This document shows positions 6,298 through 12,403 of a DNA stretch of 12,754 bases, in pieces (within the stretch, counting starts at the first letter, position 1; the number at the start of each line of letters is the position of its first letter). Position numbers and translations under genes: made by a program. This stretch comes from Candidatus Uhrbacteria bacterium RIFOXYB2_FULL_45_11 (GTDB taxonomy: Bacteria; Patescibacteriota; Patescibacteriia; UBA9934; GWF2-40-263): assembly GCA_001791715.1 (NCBI GenBank), contig MGFD01000024.1, forward strand, positions 169 to 12,922, written 5' to 3'. The notes below the pieces were generated by a model, which saw nothing but the letters and a program-made list of their open reading frames with translations, had not been told where the DNA came from and made no database searches.

Positions 6298-7821
6298 TTT
6301 TAGTATTTCTCCGTCGAGAATCCACGTCTCTGCTTTCTTAATCTTAACATTCACAATCTCTCCCACCAATTCTTTTCCTCCAACGAATGTCACAAGTTTC
6401 ATCTCACGTGAGTTTCCAAAACACATTCCCGGCTGCGCAGCGAGAACTTCCTGAATCTTTTCTGGCATGGCGAGCATCTCGTCTGTAATCTTTGGTGCTT
6501 CATGTCTTTCGACAAGCACGCTGACCACTTGTCCAACATACTGTTGATTTTTCTCGCGTACAACTTCTTCCATCACCGCTTGCAATTCATTCCAACGACG
6601 CTTCTTTTCTTCTTGCGTGACATCATCCTTAAACGCGCGCTTTGCCGCCGTTCCGGATCGTTCAGAGTATCGCGCATTGTAACCGATATCGAATTTGATA
6701 TCGCGATACATGTCGACCGTCTTTTGAAATTGCTCTGGTGATTCACCTGAGAAGCCAACAATGATGTCTGTACCAATCGCGAGATTTGGAATCTTTGCAT
6801 GGAGTCGAGAAACAACTTCGTGAAACTGCTCGATCGTGTACCGACGATTCATTCTTCGAAGCACCTCGTTGTCTCCTGCCTGAACGGGAAGATGAATAAA
6901 GTTCACATGCGCCGGAAGTGTCATTGCGTCAATCACTTCATCTGTCATATGAAGTGGATGCGGCGCGGTAAAATGCAATCGTTTAATTTCTGAAATTTGA
7001 TTTACTTCCCAAAGAAGTGCAGCAAAATGATTTTCTCGTTTCTTCTGCGTCATCCCGAGCGAGGAGCCTTGCCTGCCGGCAGGCAGGTCATCGACGAGCC
7101 GAGGGATCTCGCGCGTTCCACTTAGGATCTCTCCGCCCCCTTCGGTCGGTCGAGATGACACGATGTACGGATTCCCTTCCGAAAAATTCTCTGCGTCTGG
7201 CGCGAGATAACTGTTTACTGTTTGTCCGAGCAATGTCACTTCAATACATCCATGTGCTGCAAGATCGCGCACTTCATCGAGAATATCTTTCACCGGTCGA
7301 TTCTTTTCAAGTCCGCGTGCAAATGGAACAACACAATAGGTACAAAACTTATTGCATCCGGTTTGAATAGAGACAAACGCCTGACGAACAGATCGGCGCT
7401 CTGGATTAATCTTCAGATAATCCTCAACAAGATCCGTGCTGTTTACGAGTTCTGGACGAAGTTCTCCGATCCATCGGGGCAGCTGTCCCATATCGGCCGT
7501 TGGGAAATACAAATCAACACTCGGAATCTTTTTGCGAATCACACCATCGCGATCTCTTCCTGCCATACAGCCAGTGATCCCGAGAATCAACTTTGGATTT
7601 GTTTCCTTCAATGCTTCGAACTCATGAACTTTCCCAAACACGCGATCTTCCGCCTGCTGACGAACAGAACATGTATTGATCAAAATCAAATCCGCCTCGG
7701 CAGGAACATCCGTGGACGCAAACCCAAGTCCATGAAGCAACGCTTCCATGCGCTCCGAGTCATTTTTGTTCATTTGGCAACCGTACGTAATGAGGTGAAA
7801 TTTTGGTTGAGAATCGATCAT
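6286..7821 (-). CDS. miaB: tRNA-2-methylthio-N6-dimethylallyladenosine synthase (with an in-frame repeat insertion)
   Basis: MiaB is a radical-SAM methylthiotransferase that turns the i6A37 made by MiaA into ms2i6A37, using two [4Fe-4S] clusters. I start at ATG 7821 (511 aa) because the family N-terminus FHLITYGCQMNKNDSERM begins right there; the longer open frame to 8259 crosses a promoter, a palindromic element and a terminator. The N-terminal cluster cysteines are C15, C51 and C85. The radical-SAM CNKFCTYC has C156, C160 and C163. TLLGQTVNSY, FTAPHP and the C-terminal TRAM region (from about 428) are present. Residues 221-258 are encoded by a dispersed-type repeat inserted between TLLGQTVNSY and the next helix. 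The TRAM region also carries about 20 additional residues (about 441-465). The predicted transcript begins only 3-4 nt before the ATG, so this may be leaderless. Confidence 0.95.
   Translation of the reverse strand: MIDSQPKFHLITYGCQMNKNDSERMEALLHGLGFASTDVPAEADLILINTCSVRQQAEDRVFGKVHEFEALKETNPKLILGITGCMAGRDRDGVIRKKIPSVDLYFPTADMGQLPRWIGELRPELVNSTDLVEDYLKINPERRSVRQAFVSIQTGCNKFCTYCVVPFARGLEKNRPVKDILDEVRDLAAHGCIEVTLLGQTVNSYLAPDAENFSEGNPYIVSSRPTEGGGEILSGTREIPRLVDDLPAGRQGSSLGMTQKKRENHFAALLWEVNQISEIKRLHFTAPHPLHMTDEVIDAMTLPAHVNFIHLPVQAGDNEVLRRMNRRYTIEQFHEVVSRLHAKIPNLAIGTDIIVGFSGESPEQFQKTVDMYRDIKFDIGYNARYSERSGTAAKRAFKDDVTQEEKKRRWNELQAVMEEVVREKNQQYVGQVVSVLVERHEAPKITDEMLAMPEKIQEVLAAQPGMCFGNSREMKLVTFVGGKELVGEIVNVKIKKAETWILDGEILKSKN
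7049..7159. repeat. 111-bp inverted-ended repeat inserted in frame in miaB
   Basis: The ends are GTCATCCCGA (7049-7058) and TCGAGATGAC (7150-7159), inverted repeats with one mismatch. The length of 111 bp is exactly 37 codons. A perfect 16-bp palindrome TGCCTGCCGGCAGGCA (7070-7085) is nested inside. It encodes V221-T258 of MiaB, including the telltale TREIPRLV, LPAGRQG and SSLGMT pieces. I recall these as typical translations of dispersed repeats in bacterial genomes; this is from memory and not verified here. Confidence 0.8.
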
Positions 7822-7830
7822 AACAAGTGG

Positions 7831-7859
7831 AGAATACTGGAAAAAGAGCCAAGGGGCAA
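7831..7859 (-). promoter_or_regulatory. Promoter of the miaB-four-helix-bundle-miaA operon
   Basis: On the minus strand: -35 TTGCCC (7859-7854, 4 of 6), a 17-nt spacer CTTGGCTCTTTTTCCAG, and -10 TATTCT (7836-7831, 4 of 6). Transcription would begin at about 7824, only 3-4 nt before the miaB ATG. The spacer shares its TCTTTTTC block with the promoters at 3911 and 8936, which raises confidence. Confidence 0.55.
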
Positions 7860-7865
7860 GCGTGG

Positions 7866-7967
7866 GTAGATACGGATTACAGATAAATATAGATGGAGAT
7901 ATTCGGTTCCAAAAAACGTTTTCAGACACGTCATCCCTATCTGTATTCATCTGTAATCCGTATCTAC
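7866..7967. repeat. Palindromic element A (imperfect inverted repeat, about 102 bp)
   Basis: GTAGATACGGATTACAGAT (7866-7884) is the perfect reverse complement of 7949-7967. Pairing continues inward with mostly transition-type mismatches to about 7904/7929, leaving a loop of about 24 nt. It lies between the terminator at 7979-8010 and the miaB promoter. It is related in sequence to element B at 8943-9057, sharing the GATTACA core and AGATATTCG. Confidence 0.8.
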
Positions 7968-7978
7968 ACATGTTCCCA

Positions 7979-8010
7979 ATAAAAAAAAAGACCCTCGAGT
8001 GAGGAGTCTT
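7979..8010 (-). terminator. Rho-independent terminator of the helical-protein gene
   Basis: On the minus strand, AAGAC-T-CCTC pairs with GAGGGTCTT (one bulged T) around an ACTC loop and runs into nine T residues. The stem overlaps the TAA stop codon of the gene at 8009-8872. Confidence 0.88.
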
Positions 8011-8872
8011 AAGCGTGGGTCGAAGTGCGAGCGATGTGCATCGTGTAGCACACGAACTCAAAGCGGAGCACTGTTTCGTCCGGGTAGAAAAGTCGAAACG
8101 CATGGGCAGGGATCGCCAACTTTGCCGCGATCCTTGGGAATTGTGCACGATAGCGATCGATGTTGCGACGAAGCGCAATGAACTCAATGTTCTCAAGATA
8201 CCCAACTCCTTCGAACAGGCGCCGAGCTTCATCACATCGATCCGCCGTCCAGTTCGCACGAAGCGGCGAGAGCATGACTTTGACGGCGTCGATGTGTTTC
8301 TGATCGGTCAACAACTTTTTGTCCAAGAGCTCACCAAGGAGCGCATCAAGATTTGGGTTGTTGCAGACAGACGGATCGAGCTGCCTGTACGCGCTGTCAT
8401 TCAAATGATCCAGAAGCTCCGGCTTGTCACGTGCGGCAACATAGACGAGACGTGCAAAATCGAGACGATCACGCACTTGCTCAGGCGTCTTCTTGTCGCT
8501 CGGATCAATCGAGCTCGCAATTGTCGACACGAAGTCAATCGTTGTCGCAACAAAACTCTCCTTTCCGCCGAACTCGGCACGGGCCGCCGCAAGAAACGCA
8601 AGCTCAGGTTCCCCGAACTTTCCGCGTTTCACCACAAGGCCAAGCGCACGCGCAACACGATCTGCAAGAACCTCATCGAACTCGGCCTTTTCAAAGACCT
8701 GTTCGATATGATCGATTCCGTCCGAAAGCGCCTTCGGAAACCGACCCCAGAACGGATGTTCAAGAACGGCATTCAAAGTCGCCTTGGCCCTATCCTCTGG
8801 AGACTGTCCCCTTTCTCTAAAAGGACTCGCGGGACTCTCCCGACGACCACGACCATTATCAGACTGTGTCAT
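8009..8872 (-). CDS. Helical protein of unknown function (287 aa)
   Basis: No family is recognised. The start is uncertain: ATG 8872 gives 287 aa, a GTG at 8884 gives 291 aa, and neither has a Shine-Dalgarno. The predicted promoter would leave a leader of about 17-30 nt. Residues 1-25 are a basic, flexible tail rich in Arg, Ser and Pro, partly encoded by a hairpin-forming repeat (8799-8841). The rest appears all-alpha, with repeated amphipathic helices, several starting with Pro/Asp caps (for example PELLDHLNDSAYRQLDPS and LDALLGELLDKKLLTDQKHI). The C-terminus ends in aromatic, hydrophobic HAFRLFYPDETVLRFEFVCY. I see no transmembrane segment, signal peptide or catalytic motif. The regular helix succession could be an alpha-solenoid-like or armadillo-like scaffold (weak inference). 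It is a single-gene unit, flanked on both sides by palindromic elements A and B. Its codons look more GC-rich than those of the gene at 9847-12363. Confidence 0.8.
   Translation of the reverse strand: MTQSDNGRGRRESPASPFRERGQSPEDRAKATLNAVLEHPFWGRFPKALSDGIDHIEQVFEKAEFDEVLADRVARALGLVVKRGKFGEPELAFLAAARAEFGGKESFVATTIDFVSTIASSIDPSDKKTPEQVRDRLDFARLVYVAARDKPELLDHLNDSAYRQLDPSVCNNPNLDALLGELLDKKLLTDQKHIDAVKVMLSPLRANWTADRCDEARRLFEGVGYLENIEFIALRRNIDRYRAQFPRIAAKLAIPAHAFRLFYPDETVLRFEFVCYTMHIARTSTHA
8799..8841. repeat. Hairpin-forming repeat within the 5' end of the helical-protein gene
   Basis: GGAGA-CT-GTCCC (8799-8810) pairs with GGGACTCTCC (8832-8841), ten base pairs with a 2-nt bulge around a 21-nt loop. 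It encodes the low-complexity segment ESPASPFRERGQSP. This may be another small repeat inserted in a coding region, but the evidence is weaker than for the mia genes. Confidence 0.4.
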
Positions 8873-8907
8873 GTTCAAACTCACGTAATGCCACGATTGG
8901 CGCTGTG

Positions 8908-8936
8908 AACATACGGGAAAAAGATAAAAATGTCAA
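8908..8936 (-). promoter_or_regulatory. Promoter of the helical-protein gene
   Basis: On the minus strand: perfect -35 TTGACA (8936-8931), a 17-nt spacer TTTTTATCTTTTTCCCG, and -10 TATGTT (8913-8908, 4 of 6). The predicted start is near 8901. The spacer is nearly the same as that of the GGDEF promoter at 3911. Confidence 0.7.
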
Positions 8937-8942
8937 TGGAGG

Positions 8943-9057
8943 AACGTTTGAGGTACAGATTACAAATGGCGACATACAGATATACAGATATTCGTCCTCA
9001 TGTTTCTTTTCATCTGTATATCTGTATTTTTTATCTGTAATCTGTACCTCAAGCGTT
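8943..9057. repeat. Palindromic element B (imperfect inverted repeat, about 115 bp)
   Basis: The left arm 8943-8989 and right arm 9012-9057 are near reverse complements. GAGGTACAGATTACA and ATACAGATATACAGAT match perfectly, interrupted by a short unpaired patch, and the ends AACGTTT/AAGCGTT differ at one base. The loop is 22 nt. It sits between the terminator at 9068-9092 and the promoter at 8908-8936, the same arrangement as element A. Confidence 0.85.
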
Positions 9058-9067
9058 TCTACAAAAG

Positions 9068-9092
9068 AAAAAAGACCCATTTACGAGTCCTT
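9068..9092 (-). terminator. Rho-independent terminator of the 142-aa protein gene
   Basis: On the minus strand, AAG-G-ACTC pairs with GGGTCTT (one bulged G and one G-T pair) around GTAAAT and runs into a T tract (9073-9068). It starts a few bases after the TGA stop at 9098-9100. Confidence 0.8.
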
Positions 9093-9097
9093 GAGAA

Positions 9098-9526
9098 TCA
9101 CGCAGCCTGTGCGCGTGGATCTTTCGTTGATTCTGTGAGCATCGCGCAAGCACAGACAAAGAAAAGCACGTACATTTCAGATTTGGATTTGATCAGTTTG
9201 ACGGAAGGAACGTGCTGATTAAGCGTCTGCAAAAAAAGTATATTTGCAAACGATTGGCGAAGTTTTTCCTCAAATGAGAGATGACTCGACAATCGCCATA
9301 CAGACTCACGCTTTGTATCACACGCCAATCTTTTAACAGATTCGTCTGAGACAAAACACGGCTGTTGATCTGGTGCATACGCGAGCAACGCGCAGCTGAG
9401 CCATCTGGCAAATTCAAGGGTTCCGCCAAGCGCAATTGTGCGCTGTTCTAAGTAATCTACAAATGCGGGCGCATCAGGGAAATGTTTTTGGTACTCTCGC
9501 CGCACAAGTGAAACAATCATCCCCAT
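9098..9526 (-). CDS. Small protein of unknown function (142 aa)
   Basis: No family is recognised. ATG 9526 is chosen because GGAGG lies 6 nt upstream; the GTG at 9529 would leave only 3 nt. The stop is TGA, which supports the standard bacterial code. The protein looks mostly helical. Its N-terminal half includes VSLVRREYQKHFP and FVDYLEQRTIALGGTLEFARWLSCALLAY. A later segment has SHLSFEEKLRQSFANILFLQTL. The stretch SEMYVLFFVCACAML near the C-terminus is hydrophobic with two Cys; it could be a short membrane helix or a buried core helix. It has its own terminator. On the other side is a 5' region of about 120 bp shared with the divergent large-protein gene. Confidence 0.75.
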   Translation of the reverse strand: MGMIVSLVRREYQKHFPDAPAFVDYLEQRTIALGGTLEFARWLSCALLAYAPDQQPCFVSDESVKRLACDTKRESVWRLSSHLSFEEKLRQSFANILFLQTLNQHVPSVKLIKSKSEMYVLFFVCACAMLTESTKDPRAQAA

Positions 9527-9554
9527 CACGAACCTCCATTAAAAGGAACATCGC

Positions 9555-9582
9555 AGCTTAGCATGTTTTTCAAATTTGTCAA
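9555..9582 (-). promoter_or_regulatory. Possible promoter of the 142-aa protein gene
   Basis: There is a perfect -35 TTGACA on the minus strand (9582-9577), but the best -10 at 16 nt is only TAAGCT (9560-9555). Position relative to the gene is right; the weak -10 keeps confidence low. Confidence 0.35.
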
Positions 9583-9609
9583 CATATCATGCTCAACACC
9601 CATGATTTA

Positions 9610-9618
9610 TGGTATAAT
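9610..9618 (+). promoter_or_regulatory. Extended -10 promoter of the large acidic-protein gene
   Basis: TGGTATAAT (9610-9618) is a perfect -10 with the extended TG motif; the -35 region (TGCTCA, 9590-9595) is weak. Transcription would start near 9625, about 22 nt before ATG 9647. The leader has no Shine-Dalgarno. Confidence 0.65.
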
Positions 9619-9646
9619 TTTTACAATTCAATCTAAACACAACTTT

Positions 9647-9889
9647 ATGCCATCAAGCGCCCGACGAGAGCAAGGGGTACAAGCTCCCGAACATGAAAAC
9701 CTTGCTTCTGTTGAAGATCAAAATGCAAGTAAAGAGCTTGCAAAAATGCAAAAGAAACAAGAAAAAGAACAAACAGCAAACTACAACAAACTCGCAGAAG
9801 CGAGTGTTGCACAACTTTCACCAGAGGACCCAGACAGAAAAAAATCTTGCAAATGTTTTCAGAACCTTCTGTCAAACAAGAGGTTTTGA
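9647..9889 (+). CDS. 5' part of a frame-split large acidic protein
   Basis: ATG 9647 is the first start after the extended -10 promoter. It opens an 80-codon frame whose first 66 codons (MPSSARREQGVQAPEHE onward, through a Lys/Glu-rich helix to EDPDRKK) look like normal coding sequence. The last 14 codons after the A run look like random out-of-frame sequence. At 9838-9844 a run of seven A residues forms A AAA AAA in exact -1 slippery phase. Slipping back one base joins this segment to the 9847-12363 frame as EDPDRKK-ILQMFSEPSVKQEVL, a natural-looking continuous helix. I read this as the true N-terminus of the downstream protein. Explanations are programmed -1 frameshifting, transcriptional slippage, a one-base homopolymer error, or a real inactivating indel. 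An AGAGGA at 9823-9828, 9 nt before the A run, resembles the Shine-Dalgarno stimulator of dnaX. Confidence 0.65.
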   Translation: MPSSARREQGVQAPEHENLASVEDQNASKELAKMQKKQEKEQTANYNKLAEASVAQLSPEDPDRKKSCKCFQNLLSNKRF

Positions 9890-12363
9890 AACGTGCCATG
9901 CAGATGATTGAAAAGAACCCAAATGCCCTGAACACAATCGTTCAGCACTTATTGGAAAACAAAGATGCTATTTCTGCAAAAATAAATGCACAAAAGAAAT
10001 CCATCAGAAGTCTTAAAGGTGAAAAAGCCTACTGGACAGGACAACTGAATAAATTGGCAATGACATCTGAAATCGGTACAAAGATCAAACAAATCGGCAG
10101 AAACATCCGAGCCCTTGAACGACAAATTCGCGATGTAGAAAAAACACCGTTCGATCTTGATAATAAACTCGTAGACGGAACAACCATTTCTAGTTTTGAA
10201 GTGCGCCATACACCAGCAACGAACGATGAAGAAGAGTTTGATGCTGGCGGAACAGAACCCGTAGAATCACCCACTCCCATAAATGAATATTTGGCTTCAC
10301 TCGGGAAAGAACCTCAACCATGGCCAAGCACAGACGAATCCGATGGAAATCTTCTTGATTCAAGATTCGGAGCGAACGAAGAAGAAGAAGAAGAAGGGCC
10401 GTGGAATAAAAGCTTAGAACAACCAAACGCACAAGACCCAAAAGCACGCGTTGAAGCTGGAGTAAATCCTCTTAGTTTAGAATATACGGGTCCGGAACGA
10501 GCGTATCGTGAAAGTGCTGTATCAAAAACGGGTATAGAATTTTTAGCTCGTTGGAAGTCTTCAGATTATGAAATTTACTTTCCTCAAATTCCTTATCCCC
10601 CAACAGAAGAACAAAGAAAACAAGAAATCTATGACCAAGTCATTCCAATTTCCAGAAATCCAGAACAAGCAAAACGCGTTTTTGACTTTGTAAAAAAACT
10701 ATCGGAAAAAGAAAAAGATGTGACAAAAATTTTTGTCGAAACACAAAAATTTGTTAATAAATTAGATGACGAAGAAGACACTGGTTTTAGCGAACCGACA
10801 GATCTGGAAAAAACGAAGCCAGGTAAACCCGCTCTTTCCACGTCTAGAGTAGAATCCGTTCCTGATCCCATCCACGTCATTGGTGAAAGTTCTATTGGAG
10901 ATCAGGTCGTGGCAGACGCATACAAAGCTACTCCGCTCGATAAGAAAAACCCAAGTGCACTCACAGAAGATGAGCGATACGCGTTGTTTACAGAATATAG
11001 AAGCAGTCTTTCGCCTGCAGAATTCAACAAACTTCATGCAAGAGGAGAAGATGGGTTTGATGAATGGCTTAAGAACAGACAAAATGGAACTGAGGCAAAA
11101 GGAGCAATAACACCAGTTGCAAAAAAATCATATGAAGCGCCACTCATTCAAACAGGAGAACTCGAGGGGACAGAAAAACAACATGCGCCAGAGCGTTTGA
11201 GTACATTTAATCGACGCGCGGATGTTGCGGGAGTACATCTTGAGACAATGCAAAGAGAGAATGGATCCTATACACTTATTATTGACGATCAATCTGTCAG
11301 CCTAGGTAAGGATATTGCTATTGCAGAAAAACTTTTCAATCTTGCCATGGTCGGAGTTGGAAAGGCAAAAAACAAAACAGACTTTAGTCCGCTCATAAAC
11401 GAAATTCGCGCAGCAAGAGACGGTCAATTAGACGCTAGAAAGAAAAACAGCGTTCCAACAGAAGACCTTGATGATCGATTCTGGCAAGAACGCAGTGCAG
11501 GAAAAAAAGCAGCAGAAGAAGCGGGCAGAGAGTGGACCGCCGAGGAAGCAGACAAGCTCGCAAGAGAAGCGCAGGCTCGCGTTCAAGAATCGCGTGCAGC
11601 TGGTATTTCTAAGGATGATCATAATAATGCATACTGGCAATCACAGAGAAGCGCCAGCGCCAGAGGACGTTATCCAAATGGACCAGAAAAACAAACAACC
11701 CCGGAGACAAAACCGGCAGGTCTTTTCGCAAAAGGTCCAGAGGTACTCCAAGATGACTTGTGGGATGAAATCGAGGAACAGCCGATTGAAAAAGTATCAA
11801 AAGGACCGGATGCACAAAAAACTGCAGCAACTCGAGAAACATTTCAACCACTCCCAGATGCGTGGGATAAAGTCTTGAAAGAAATGGAGGAATCGAATCC
11901 TAGAACAGAAACACCAACGGTTGTTGATCGTGTCATCGTCAATCCTGACCGATTCCCTACACAGCAGTTAGAGACCATCAAACCAGACAATGCCACAGAA
12001 ACACCTTCTGACAACGAATGGTGGAATAAATCTGGTGTAGAACAACTCTCAGGTGCATGGGCATCTCTTGATAAAAGTATGGGTGATGGAGCTTCCGAAG
12101 CTTCATTGATAACCATGGGTGTTCCAAAATCTATTCTCAAAAAATACCCCACTCCTGAAGCCCTTCATAAATTTCTTGAAAATCCAGGAATATGGGCACG
12201 CATCAATGGAGACGCGTCAGAAACACGTAAAGCATTAAATCATTTTGTTGAGGCACAAAACAATAAACGTATTATCAATTCCCCAGCGGAAACACTTGCG
12301 TCACGAAGTCAAAGAGACGCTATCGATCGACCAAGAACACCTAAACAACAGCTTCCGCGATAA
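9847..12363 (+). CDS. Large acidic Trp-motif protein of unknown function (main part of a split gene)
   Basis: The frame from TTG 9847 gives 838 aa. No convincing ribosome-binding site precedes it, so it is probably reached by continuation from ATG 9647 (about 905 aa if joined). No family is recognised, and I see no signal peptide, transmembrane segment or enzymatic motif. Roughly the first 100 residues form a helical coiled-coil region (VLKRAMQMIEKNPNALNTIV, then KKSIRSLKGEKAYW and RNIRALERQIRDVEK). A long acidic, probably disordered chain follows, rich in Glu, Pro, Thr and Lys, including a run of Glu at 10378-10395. A more folded-looking patch is near VHLETMQRENGSYTLIIDDQ. The C-terminal end (SEASLITMGVPKSILKKYPT to the basic RPRTPKQQLPR tail) looks globular and helical. 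Short motifs centred on Trp recur along the acidic region. It could be a cytoplasmic scaffold or structural protein (inference). Confidence 0.8.
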   Translation: MQMFSEPSVKQEVLKRAMQMIEKNPNALNTIVQHLLENKDAISAKINAQKKSIRSLKGEKAYWTGQLNKLAMTSEIGTKIKQIGRNIRALERQIRDVEKTPFDLDNKLVDGTTISSFEVRHTPATNDEEEFDAGGTEPVESPTPINEYLASLGKEPQPWPSTDESDGNLLDSRFGANEEEEEEGPWNKSLEQPNAQDPKARVEAGVNPLSLEYTGPERAYRESAVSKTGIEFLARWKSSDYEIYFPQIPYPPTEEQRKQEIYDQVIPISRNPEQAKRVFDFVKKLSEKEKDVTKIFVETQKFVNKLDDEEDTGFSEPTDLEKTKPGKPALSTSRVESVPDPIHVIGESSIGDQVVADAYKATPLDKKNPSALTEDERYALFTEYRSSLSPAEFNKLHARGEDGFDEWLKNRQNGTEAKGAITPVAKKSYEAPLIQTGELEGTEKQHAPERLSTFNRRADVAGVHLETMQRENGSYTLIIDDQSVSLGKDIAIAEKLFNLAMVGVGKAKNKTDFSPLINEIRAARDGQLDARKKNSVPTEDLDDRFWQERSAGKKAAEEAGREWTAEEADKLAREAQARVQESRAAGISKDDHNNAYWQSQRSASARGRYPNGPEKQTTPETKPAGLFAKGPEVLQDDLWDEIEEQPIEKVSKGPDAQKTAATRETFQPLPDAWDKVLKEMEESNPRTETPTVVDRVIVNPDRFPTQQLETIKPDNATETPSDNEWWNKSGVEQLSGAWASLDKSMGDGASEASLITMGVPKSILKKYPTPEALHKFLENPGIWARINGDASETRKALNHFVEAQNNKRIINSPAETLASRSQRDAIDRPRTPKQQLPR

Positions 12364-12368
12364 ACAAC

Positions 12369-12400
12369 AAAAAACATCCCGTCATGTGGGATGTTTTTTT
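12369..12400. terminator. Bidirectional terminator between the large-protein gene and thrS
   Basis: AAAAAACATCCC (12369-12380) pairs perfectly with GGGATGTTTTTT (12388-12399) around a 7-nt loop. A/T tracts on both sides let it serve both convergent genes. It starts 5 nt after one stop codon and ends 3 nt before the other. Confidence 0.9.
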
Positions 12401-12403
12401 GTG

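Noticed and set aside
7822..8259. Upstream extension of the miaB reading frame to an ATG at 8259 (657 aa)
   Set aside because: The extension crosses the miaB promoter, palindromic element A, a strong terminator and the 3' end of the neighbouring gene. Its residues look like random translation, while the MiaB family N-terminus starts at 7821.
8015..8908. Long open frame on the plus strand opposite the 287-aa helical protein
   Set aside because: It is an antisense shadow: basic, Arg/Cys-rich composition, no promoter or ribosome-binding site, while the minus-strand gene has a promoter and terminator in the right places.
8943..9057. CRISPR-like reading of the repeated ATACAGAT units
   Set aside because: The units form two inverted arms, not direct repeats with unique spacers, and there are no cas genes.
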